Shown one piece after another: positions 10,943-22,900 of a stretch of 64,000 nucleotides of DNA (positions within the stretch are counted from its first letter, which is position 1; each line of letters begins with the position of its first letter). The notes beneath the pieces were generated by a model. The model was given only the letters and a program-made list of their open reading frames with translations, was not told the DNA's origin and ran no database searches. The position numbers and the translations under genes were made by a program. This DNA comes from Ianthella basta (lineage: Eukaryota > Porifera > Demospongiae > Verongiida > Ianthellidae), in assembly GCA_964019415.1 (NCBI GenBank), contig OZ025877.1, forward strand, positions 5,208,742 through 5,272,741, read 5' to 3'.

Positions 10943-13900
10943 CTATACCTCTACATCAGGTGTTCCAGTATGGTGAATAACGTGGGCTGCAAATCTATCA
11001 TTGCCACTAGTACTCTTCTGCAACTGATGACCATGGGTTGGCTTATCTTCACCTTGATTAGCAGCATCCCCAACAAGGCTCCTGAAAGCCTTCAGCAAAG
11101 CCTCATCATTCTCCCTGACCACTACAGTAACACTCACATTGTACTGAGGGTTCTGTGGGTGGAAGGAGGCAAGGGCTCCCATCATGCATTTAGCTAGCTT
11201 GTCTTTACCTTTGTTGGATGAAATGGGTGGAAAGGCTACTGAATGGGCACTGAGGCCTTCTGCCAGCTTGAGAGCTTCACAACAGGCATCGTCCAGAGCC
11301 ATTGAATGGGCTTTAGCATTACGAATCAACAAGATTACATGTTTACAGTTCAGACCCCTGGATATCTCCACTGGTATTGCAGTGCCTTCAGCAACTTTCT
11401 GCTTGGTCTGTTTTAGTTGTTTGACAGCAAAACTGATTGCTCCATTGCTGGCTGTATCTACTGCTTGTACCACACCTGACTTCACATCCAGTGATGGAGG
11501 AACAGGTACAACAACAGCATCAGCTTGTACTCTGCACAGATCATCACATACAAGAGTGAAGAACACATGATCTGAGAGCTTGGTCATCCCAGGTCTAGGA
11601 CAAGGAGGTTGTATGCCCTTTGCTGAGTCACTGCCACTGGCTGGTAAGTTGCCAGGAGTACTACCAACTGCTGGGGTTAGTGTTTGTGGTGATGGGGAAT
11701 ACCTGGGCTGTGAACGTTCCATGGCCAATTGATTTTCAACTTTAGCAAGTTGTGGGCTCCTCTTCAATATCTTATCCGCTGTCCTCTCAGCATCTGCAAC
11801 AAGTCGGTCAAAGCCATCATGAGTTGCTAAGAAACGCACGTCAGTAAGGAAGTCGTCATTGGTAAACTTGAAGTGACTGATCACTCTAATGAACTCAGGT
11901 AGAATGTTTCCTTTCTGGAAGCCACCTATGGAGAAGGTATTGGGTGCTATGGCAACAGATGGCATCTCCAGTGTGTCTGTTTCATGGCACACAGCTTCCA
12001 AGATCTGCTGGAGGTACTTGTGACCATCTTGACGGGTCCCAAGGGAGCGGTCCAAGATGTTGGCAATGACCAGGAATCGGCAACTGATTGAGGGATTGTG
12101 AACATGAACAGTAAACACATCAAATTTATCTGGTCTTTGGTGTTGGCATCTTCCCTGCACTACTTTACTCAGTTGCCCTTTCAAGTGGCTATCCAGATCT
12201 TTGTTGACACCTGTTTGAAATCCCAGGTCACTGCAAATGGCAGCTACTTTGATGTCAGCATCCTCATACATGAAGTGGGCCTTCTTGACAACCATCTTGC
12301 GGTGGGTCTTCTCCAGGGGGATCTGTACTACATCACCTGTTGGAACAGATGTGGCTGTGGGGGAGGCAGTTGAGCGATATACTGAGTGTACTGGGCCAGG
12401 CAAGGTAACAGGTTGCCTGTCATGTGCCACCTCATCTGTATTGTGGGGTTGGCTGAAATCACTCCCTTTACCGGCAGCAGTTTCAGTGAGTGGTGCTGGG
12501 TGGCCTTTCTTCATGTCTTCTGCATACATCAGAAAAAGTGACAGCGTTTCATTGTCACTGATTACAATGTGAATGTCCTTGATAGAAGAATTCCTAGTAT
12601 ATGGGTAGTGAAGAACAGAATCAATGAGGACCTGAGCAACTACTTCTTTGGACAGATCATAGGAGCCTGAGCCAATGGGAGGAAGTGCTATGGACCCCAT
12701 TCCCTTCTCTTCAGCTGCATTAAGTACTTGCTGAATCAATCCTTCCAGATGTCTCTGATTCCCATCATTGGTCCTCTCCCAGACAGTAGGCCAAACAGCA
12801 TGAATCACATGCTTGCACTTCAAATTGCCACCAGCCCCAGTCACTACCACTCTCCCTGACTGTGCATTGCCTCCCATCCTCTGAACAATGTCCTTCAGTG
12901 CCACTAGCACAGCTCCCCCACTGGCTTCATTAATAGCCCTTGCCGCACCTGAGCTGTGCTGGAGATGGTCATTTGTTGAATTCACAATAGCCATTACTTC
13001 TTCCCTTACCACATCACCTTTCTTGATAGTCAAGTTGCGTCCTTGGTGGAAAGAAATGCTAACAGATGGTACAGAGTGAGAACCAACTGCACCAGTGGTT
13101 GAAGTTCCAACACCATGTATTGTGTGGTGTGCATCCATCTCGAATGTGTGTGGTGTGGAAGCTTGCACACAAGAAACATCACCATGTTCCTCGATGCCCT
13201 GTTTACTGGCAGCAGGTGGATCTGTCTTATGCAAGTGGCTGCCTTGAAAGTGGGAGCTCTGCAAAGATTTCCTGAGGGATTTCCCGCTGTGCCGTTCTGC
13301 TCCACCGACTAGGGAGTTAAAGCTGTTTTGGTCCAATGCAAGGAAGCGAACATCAGTGAGGAATTCATCATTTGTGAACTTAAAGTGATTGATCATTCTG
13401 ATAAATGCAGAAAGAATGGACTCAAGCTGGAAACCACCAATGGAAAACGTGATTGGTGCAATAGCAACAGATGGCATCTCCAGTGTGTCTGCTTCCTGGC
13501 ACACAGCTTGCAAGATCTGCTGGAGGTACTTGTGACCATCTTGACGGGTCCCAAGGGAGCGGTCCAAGATGTTGGCAATGACCAGGTAACGACAACCAAT
13601 GGCAGCATGTTGAAGATGAACAGTAAACACATCAAACATGTCAGGCTTGCAGTACTGGTACCTTCCCTTCACTGCCTCACTCAATTGACCCTTCAAGTGA
13701 CCATCCAGCTCCTTGTTGCAGCCTGTTTGAAATCCCAGCTCACTGCAAATGGCAGCCACTTTGATGTCAGCATCCTCATAGAGGAAGTGGGCCTTCTTGA
13801 CTACCATCTTGCGGTGGGTCTTCTCCAGTGGGATCTCCACTACATCATCAGCACCTGCAAGGTTGGTGGATGCATGCTGATGCTTTTCTTCATGACCTGA

Positions 13901-16900
13901 GGGTTGAACACTAACAGGTTGGAACTGACTAGTAGGATCAGTGGCAGCAGCACCTGGGCAAGATGTTGTATCCCTGCCAGTCTCATTTGCTGACTTCCTC
14001 ATTCTGCCACCAGCAGGACCTGGATGATGGGACTGCTGTGGTGCTTGGGAGACTTGTGTGTACCATGGTGGTTGCCTTAGTGATCTACCAATAGCCCTCT
14101 CAGCTCCTGCTCGCAGTGTGTCAAACAAACCAACATCCATAGCCAGAAATCGTACATCAGTGAGGAAATTATCATTTGTGAACTTGTACTGGCTTAGCAT
14201 GTGTATGAACTCGGGGAGAATAGACTCTGGCTGGAATCCACCAACAGAAAACGTGTTGGGTGCTATGGCAACAGATGGCATCTCCAGTGTGTCTGCTTCC
14301 TGACACACAGCATGCAAGATCTGCTGGAGGTACTTGTGACCATCTTGACGGGTCCCAAGGGAGCGGTCCAAGATGTTGGCAATGACCAGGTAACGACAAC
14401 CAATGGCAGCATGTTGAACATGAACAGTAAACACATCAAACTTGTCTAGTCTGCAGAGTAGGTACCTTCCCTTCACTGCCTCACTCAGTTGTCCTTTCAA
14501 GTGACTATCCAGATCTTTGTTGCGGCCTGTTTGAAATCCCAGCTCACTGCAAATGGCAGCCACTTTGATGTCAGCATCCTCATAGATGAAGTGAGCCTTC
14601 TTGACTGTCATCTTGCGGTGGGTCTTCTCCAGGGGGATCTCTACTACATCAGGTGACCTGGTAGCAGGGGTGAGTCCTTGTTTCAACTGAATTGCTGAAG
14701 GCTGCAGTGCTGGTAAGGCATCAACTGCGAGACTATGACCTTCATGAATGCTGACCCCATCATCTACAAAGTGACAAGAGAAACAGTTGGTGATCCTTAC
14801 AACAGTGTTTCTGTTGTGATAGAGTAAGTACATTTGTATGTATGCAATCATTATAAGAGTACAAATTACTTGCAGCCAAAGAACATGTCTTCAAGGGCAA
14901 TTTTGTTCATGCACAAACAAGAAGTAGGATGACTACTACATATTGTGAGCAAACCTAAGAAATTACACTGTCAATATACGTACAAACAAGGAGCCATTTC
15001 ACACTATGTTTCAGTGCAGCCATTGGACCCATGCCTCTTAGACACATCATTTACACACATTGACATGTCTGACTAACAGGAAATCGATAATTGAGTCGCA
15101 GAACAATGATTGTCAAATTCTAATTCATAAAATTATAGTTGGAATGCTGCCAGTAAAGGAATGACAGACGTGGCAGACTCAGTACATGCTGCTGGTTGTA
15201 AGGAAGAGATGAGCTAGTTAATGAGCCAGAAGAGCATGTTTTATAATGTGATGAAACTGCTGGTGTAATCAGGCAAAACAACTGACACAATAATGGCTTG
15301 CTTCACAGTCTTAGCAACACAGAGAACATCAAGGACATAAATATAATTATAGGAATTAGATACGTACATTTCCTTATAGGACACCAGTGAACACAAGATT
15401 GTCTGGTGCAGAACAAAATGTTAGCATCATATCAGCGCTCATTAAGTGAATGATGGAAGAAATGGACTACCACAGTCAATTAAAATCAACAAACTTGTGC
15501 AACTAGAACAGAATACAAACCAACAGACTGACCATGCGTTGTTCTCAAGCCACCATTTTAAATAATTGAGCCTGCTGCACACTAATTGACATGACTGAAT
15601 AAATGAAATCATTCACTCACTTTCATTTGTCTTGTCCATTTCAGCACAGTCCTCCTCTATAGTCTCGACCACTGAGGACACTGAAGAAACAGCAGTTTTA
15701 ATACTATCCAAAAACTTGGGTACATCTTGTAGTTTCCTCAGTGAGTCTCTTACACATTTTGCTTTTGCCTGTACAAAGCAAGGTCCCATTTAGTAAGTAC
15801 GCATAAGTCTTTAAGGACATACACAGATTGAGATAAAAGGGTGAAGGCCACAGTTAAAATTCTTGTATGGTAATGGGATAAAGAGACAACAAGCACCATA
15901 TTAGAAATTTAGTCAATAGACCAGTGCATTTACGGAATGAAAGGCCATGAGGATGTTGCAATACAGTCAAGGTACTACACAAGCCAAAGACTAGTGCATT
16001 GGGTGGCCATGACCTTATTGCATTATCCATGCAAACTTAAGGTGCTAACTATTCAACCATTCAAATGCATTTAGCAGGAATTCCTGCTAACAGTTAGTCT
16101 CATACCCAGCCCACTTCCGTCTGCCATTTTGACAAAGGTGCGGACGGAAGTGGGCTGGGTACAAGACTAGCTAGCAGTATTTATTGGCTGTGGGAGCTTC
16201 AGTTATGCATGTTATGAGTGTACGTGACCCTGGCCTATGTGATTGGAGAGGGCTTAAGGCCCAGTTATCCTTTGTTCCCACCATTGCTGCTCTTGGATTC
16301 TCTTACTAAAGAAGAAACAGCCAATGGTGGAAAGGGTTGTAGTGGGCTTGAAAGGGCATTCACTTGTTTGGAACTTGAAAGAATGCACAAGCAGTGAAAC
16401 CATAGCAGTTCTAGCAATGTACGCTTCCTTGTTTCAATATCATTAGTTGCTTTCTGAAGGTTAAACACAATTAGATAGCAAGAATGACACAGGCTACTGT
16501 CTTCCTTAGTGAGGCACAGCTGGGTATATAGCTGTCACAAGTGCTTCTCACACTTAGCGGTCAGCCTACCCGCCTTCATCAGCTTGTATGTAGCAGTACA
16601 GCGCTGCGTTACTGTGTTTGTGCACATGAGCATACATATTGTGACGTTCTATGATGTAAGTGAATTGTTATAATAATGAGTCTCCACCACATGTAAGTAA
16701 AAAGTATGCTTCATTATGGTAGACCAATTCTGATCGCGTACAAAGTAGCAGCACCATGAGTTGTGAAGAGATGCGCCAACCATCATATAACTACATTGGT
16801 AGTTACATGTACTTCTGTTCTAGGCTTGGCAGCAACAAATGTAAAAGCACTTGTACTGTATTATCTCACTTGACATTAGGTCCGCACCAACTCTGCATCT

Positions 16901-19900
16901 AGGGTATCGCTTATCAATGTTGATAATGTGAAGGTGTCAGTGCTGTATCTAGAAAATTGTTCGAAGGGGACGCAAAACTGAGGCTCCAAGAATTAAGAGG
17001 GGGGACACCATGTTAACAAATGGCTTGCCAAATTTCAAAGGGGGGGCAAATTTACAGCAGGGGGGGGGCAAATGCTCTAGACACCCCCCTCTAAATGCAC
17101 CCTGTGTGTGATCTAATCATTACTGCCACTGGAGCATTCCTTAGATGGAACAGTCTCACAAACCAGACAACAACTAGGGCAATGAATACTGGTTTGAAAC
17201 AGGGTACCATTAGAAGTTTGCCAACACACCAACCGGATGCTCTGGTCTTCCTCCAGCTAAATGCCATCCCAGTGCAAACTTTGTTGTAGCTTAGTGTGTT
17301 GCTTCTTCCTTTTCACTTAGCCATCCAGATCTATACAGTATTATCATGCAATTTTATGATGCCAGGTGTACATCCAACCTACCTCATTCTCTGATTTCAG
17401 TGCTGCAATCTCTTTGTCCTTTTCACTCAGTTGTCTTTCTAGTTCCCTCTGCAATGCTTGCTTGTCAGCCTGGAAATCGATAGAGTACATAAGTGAAGAC
17501 ATCACTGAGGTTCCATCAGCCCTTCCCGTAGTAATGATGCAGGAAGTATACAGACCATACCGTACATACACGTATACCTCTGTGCGCAGCAAGGGCTGCA
17601 ACTTACTAGATGTGCACGTTTGGAACCAAAGAATACTCTAAAAGTGTTCTTTGTAATTCATGCTGTGACCTAAGTAAACATGTGTCTAAGACTGCTGGTC
17701 AAGGTGCCATATGATTCGAGGCAATACCTTTAGAATAACAGCACTTACCAATACTCTCTCTTTCTCCCTTAGTTGCACCATCAGTTGTGATTCACGATCA
17801 CGGGAGGAAGTGAGCTGCCTTTGCAGCTGTATATTCTCATTCCTGTATCGCTCTACAGTACGAGACTGCTCCTAAAAGGACAAGAAAATGATCGTGTTGC
17901 TTTACGGGAACTCACAAGCTAAAATGAATAACATGCAAACTACACGCTAGCAACACTACACTGAAGCAGGGAAACAGAATTAGCACTCATTTCTATGCAC
18001 TGTAGGTACATAAATATATTATATGTTGGGAAAATGGTATTTCTTGTGCTCTTCATTTTTAAAGTTTCATTTCTGGATGACAACATGACAGCAACAAGTT
18101 CCAGTGAGATCATGACAACAGCTAGTAAGCATCCATTAATTTTAATAATGCAAAGCAGATGAAAAAGAAGGCTTCAGTTATTTCCTCTCATAAGTTTCTT
18201 TGCTTGCTGAAGAAATGATATACCTCCTTGAGATAAACAGCCAAGCAGGAGGTTACTAAAGTATTGAATATCATTAATCTCCTCACTCCAATTTAGTGTC
18301 TTCAAAAGCAAATACTACATTCTATTAAAAATGTATACTACCCCTTTGATGCAACTAGTCTGATGTGTTGTGGAGCACATGTATAGGCCAAAACACTGAA
18401 CAACCATCCCAAGCAAGCATAGTATGACTCTTCCACTAATATTTGGCATAAGTCTGCAGGCCTGCACTTGGCATCACAGCCAAATCATACCAAAATTACA
18501 GATGTTCAGATGGATGAAAAGCAATGCTTGAATAGCCAGAGAGTAGCAAGGTCAGCGCTCTGTGAAGCTCCATCTACAAGATGTAGTGACTGTATGTTAG
18601 CTGTGTTGTGTTACCTGTAGTGCTGCATGGTTTCCCTAGGGTCTTGTATTATCATTTGGTTTTGCCTGCCTTCTGCATGGATGTAGCTTTTGATTGGTTA
18701 TGTATCATGTGACTTGTATGGAGCACGTGTGCCTTGTTCTGGTGTAATTGGTGTGGAACCACGTGCGAGTGACCATTAGCGTCCGCAGTTGTGCGTGCTT
18801 GGATTGTGCCAGCGACCTCAATATTGGCGACGAAGGTAAAGCGACAACAGACAATGGCCACTCACGGAAGCATCGGTGAGTTCCAGGGTAACCCAGAGGG
18901 GTGGACAGAGTACATCAAGCGTCTGGAGCGTTACTTCACCGCCAACGACGGTGCTACCAACAAGAAACGGAGAGCAATCTTCCTCGCTTGTTGTGGTGAC
19001 GTCACTTACAGCATAATACGTAGTCTGGCGGCTCCAAGGAAGCCAACGGAGATCCCATACAATGACTTTGTGAAATTAGCTCAGGCTCACTACAACCCCA
19101 GACCATCTCAGATCGTCCAGCGGTTGAAGTTCAACTCGAGGACACAGCAAGCAGGTGAGAGCATTGCTAGCTATGTTGCCGAACTCCGCCGACTCTCTGA
19201 ACATTGTGAGTGTGGACCACTACCAACGATTGCCGTTTGGAGTTGCCTCAGCTCCCGCCATCTTTCAACGAACTATGGAGTCGGTGCTACAAGGCCTCAC
19301 TAACATATGTGTGTACCTGGATGATATACTCGTCTCAGACAGGTCAATGCAGGAGCACCTGGTGAACCTTGAGGAGGTCCTCAAAAGACTGGAAGACGCA
19401 GGGCTGAGACTTAAGAAAGATAAGTGCTCCTTTCTGATGCCGGAGGTGGAGTACTTAGGTCACCGGATCAGCAAGGAAGGCCTTCAACCCACCGAGGCCA
19501 AGGTATGGGCTGTGGCAGAAGCCCCAGAGCCCCAGCAAGTGGATGAACTGAGATCTTTCCTGGGCTTGGTAAATTATTACGGCAAGTTCTTGCCCAGCCT
19601 GGCTTCCACAGCGGCCCCACTGTATCGTCTGCTCCAAAAGAAGGCCCACTGGGTTTGGGGGAAGGACCAGAGTACTGCTTTCGAGGAGGTGAAGAAATTG
19701 CTTCAGTCAGCAGACCTGTTAGTATATACACTTCAACCCCCAGAAACAGCCGGTGTTGGCTTGTGATGCATCACCTTATGGGTTAGGGGCAGTTCTGTCT
19801 CATGTCATGGAAGATGGCACTGAGAAACCCATCGCCTTTGCCTCACGCACCCTAGCTCCACCTGAGAAGAGGTAGTCCCAGCTAGATAAGGAAGCCCTAG

Positions 19901-22900
19901 CCATCATATTCGGGGTTAAGAGATTTCACCAATACCTCTATGGATGCCACTTCATCATCCACTCGGACTACAAGCCCCTGATGTTTATCTCCAATGAGTT
20001 GAAAGCAATCCCGGCAATGGCATCAGCAAGAATCCAGAGATGGGCCCTCACCCTCAGCGGATATTCTTACACCATTCGATACAAAGCAGGGAAGGAGCAT
20101 GCCAACGCCGACACCCTTAGCCGACTACCGTTAGCAGAGGCGCCAACTGAGGTACCTCGGCCAGCAGAGACCATCTTCTTGATGGAGCACCTGGCAGCCT
20201 CCCCAGTATCAGCAGCTAACATACGCTCCCAGACTGACAGAGACCCGACGCTGTCCAAGGTGAGACAGTTCATGACATGTGGGTGGCCTACACTTCCGGT
20301 CACATTCCCAGAGATGCAACCATTCAATCAACGACGTGAGGAGCTGAGTGTGGAGGATGGCTGCCTGCTGAGGGGAAGTAGAGTCATTGTGCCACCAAGT
20401 CTTCGGAGCAAAGTCCTAGATCAGTTGCATGATGGTCACCCAGGCATTGGAAAAATGAAGGCCCTGGCCCGCCAGTATGTGTGGTGGCCTGGACTGGATG
20501 GAGATCTGGAGGGGCAAGTGGAGAAATGTGTTCCCTGCCAACCATAAGAGCCCGCCATCAGCACCATTACACCCTTGGGAGTTACCCCAGAAGCCCTGGG
20601 TGCAGGTGCACGCTGACTACGCAGGACCATTTCTGGGGCACATGTTTCTGATCTTGATAGATGCTCACTCTAAGTGGCTATAGGTTCACATGACCAACTC
20701 CTCGACGTCATCGGTAACTATAGAATAGATGAGAAGCAGCTTTGCGACTTTGGGTCTTCCTGAGCAATTGGTCACAGACAACGGACCATCCTTCACCAGT
20801 GAAGAGTTTGCTCTGTTTTTGCAGATGAATGGGATTAAGCACATCACAACCGCCCCATACCACCCGGGATCCAATGGGCTGGCAGAGCGGGCTGTACAGA
20901 CGCTTAAGTCAGGACTGAAGAAGATCGCAGAAGGCAGTTTGGCTAACCGCCTGTCTAGATTCCTCCTGAACTACCGAACTACGCCTCACTCAACAATGGG
21001 AGGGACACCCTCAGAGTTAATGTTTGGTCATCAGTTGCGGACACATATGGATCTGATGAAACCAGACATTGGCAGAAGGGTACGCTTCGATCAGGATCAG
21101 CAGAAGCAGGGGCATGATGCCCATGTAAGACCCAGAGAGTTCGCGGCGGGCACTAGAGTGTATGCCAAGAACTTTGGTAGAGGGTCTCCTTGGCTGCCCG
21201 GATTGGTTCAAGAGGCGAAGAGGCCAGTTTCCTACACTGTAGAGTTGGAGGACGGCCGGGTTGTCCACAGACATGCAGACCATGTACGTGTCCGTACACC
21301 CACAGATGGTGTACCACCAGAGGCTGACGAGCCTGATGACTTTTTCCCGGTCAACATTTCAACTTCAAGCTCTGATCTGCCAGTGGCTCCGGCTGGCCCT
21401 TCCGCAGGTCCTCGGCGTTCCTCCCGTCCCTGCCACCCTCCAGATCATCTCGTATTCTGGGGTACCAATTGACTAAAGGGGAGGGGTGTTGTGACTGTAT
21501 GTTAGCTGTGTTGTGTTACCTGTAGTGCTGCATGGCTTCCCTAGGGTCTTGTATTATCATTTGGTTTTGCCTGCCTTCTGCATGGATGTAGCTTTTGATT
21601 GGTTATGTATCATGTGACTTGTATGGAGCACATGTGCCTTGTTCTGGTGTAATTGGTGTGGAACCACGTGCGAGTGACCATTAGCGTCCGCAGTTGTGCA
21701 TGCTTGAATTGTGCCAGCGACCTCGATACAAGACTTCTGTGATTTCACACAACATAGCATGTTGAGAAACAATTGGACCATCATTCCATCTCAGCAGCAC
21801 AGGATATCATGAACAAGGTGCCAGAAATAAATCTGTTTATTGCCCAGGTAGCAGCCAACAGCTAGCAGACCACATCTGTAGCTGCCCCAATTGCTGCACA
21901 GAACGTTTCCAACCAGTAAGGCCTCTCATGGCAACCAATGTTCCTAGCTACCAAGGGAGACGTGGCGACTGACGTGTTATACTGGAAAGGAAGCGACTAT
22001 ATCCTGGGAGCTGACAATTAAGGGTCAAACAATTATCACATGTCAATGTGAACTATTTGTTGTTTGCAATGAATGAATGTTCAAATAATTTGTTCCACCG
22101 GCAGAGATAGTTGAATATGCAGGTCAGTTATGTAGTGAATACTGGAAGTAAGAGGAGAAAGTCAGAGGAGGAGTGGGATGGGTAAATTTGACCGGAGTAA
22201 AGCACTTTGTAGTCATCACCCCATAATCCTTGAGGGTTATGAGGTGTTTCATTCCAAACAAATAAACTGATTCGTGAACAAAATGAAGTAATGTGACATC
22301 TGAGGCCATTGTATGATGTTATAGGCTCACAAAAATATTCAAACAAATTATTATTCAATACATGGCTAACAAACAAATATTTGACTACTCAGTTATTCAC
22401 TTGACCCTTACTGTTAATCTAAAAATTACATTGAAATTGCTTGCCTGCCAAAGAAATCGCCAGTGAAGCCATTCACCTACTGACAATCATTCTTGCAAAC
22501 ACACAAGATACCTCGAAAGGTCAAATCTAACAAAGGACCACATTTTGCAGCTTTGGAGTTAGCCAAGTTTGCTAGAGCTTATGACTTTCTACTCCATTGA
22601 AGAATATGGCTACAGTCTAGTAAAGCAGAAACATTCTTTTGATCTATGCCACAGGGCTCATAGCCTGGATAGCTGGATGACAGAAGATCTCGTCTGGGTT
22701 TCCCAGAGCCAGACCAAGGGAATGGTGCTCACAGAGGTGCTACCAAGGACATATCAGGTGATAGCCTAAAGTCGGGTTCTCACAAAAAAACACCAGTAAT
22801 CGAAATTGCTCCTTCTGCCCCCAATACCAGAGTGAAGAAGATCTACACCTCTAGATGATCCATGTCACCAGCACCTCTCAAGTAAGGTTTGCAGCATAAA

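Larger units (their letters stand above)
18582..21728 (+). mobile_element. Ty3/Gypsy LTR retroelement fossil in gene A intron
   Basis: Two 242-bp LTRs (18582-18823 and 21487-21728) flank an internal part. It reads, on the plus strand, a gag-like start, then reverse transcriptase (YLDDILV), RNase H-like and integrase (zinc-binding and core) regions. A primer-binding-like TGGCGACGAAGG follows the left LTR and a purine tract precedes the right LTR. The 5-bp target duplication CAAGA is at 18577-18581 and 21729-21733. The LTRs differ at about six positions by eye, so the insertion is fairly young. The element is clearly shorter than complete Gypsy elements and broken in a few places. It lies antisense to gene A and has no counterpart in gene B. 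Confidence 0.9.

Noticed and set aside
13328-13900. 190-codon plus-strand frame, and similar ones at 29447, 35844, 36546, 58279 and 58945
   Set aside because: They are the reverse strand of the conserved macro-like unit and recur wherever the unit does. No independent family match; shadow frames.
16265-16453. Possible extra rod exon in gene A ([13 protein letters not shown]) with a counterpart near 48588
   Set aside because: It has an acceptor-like CAG but no donor that keeps phase 0, and the gene B counterpart is stopped early. The gene models are complete without it.
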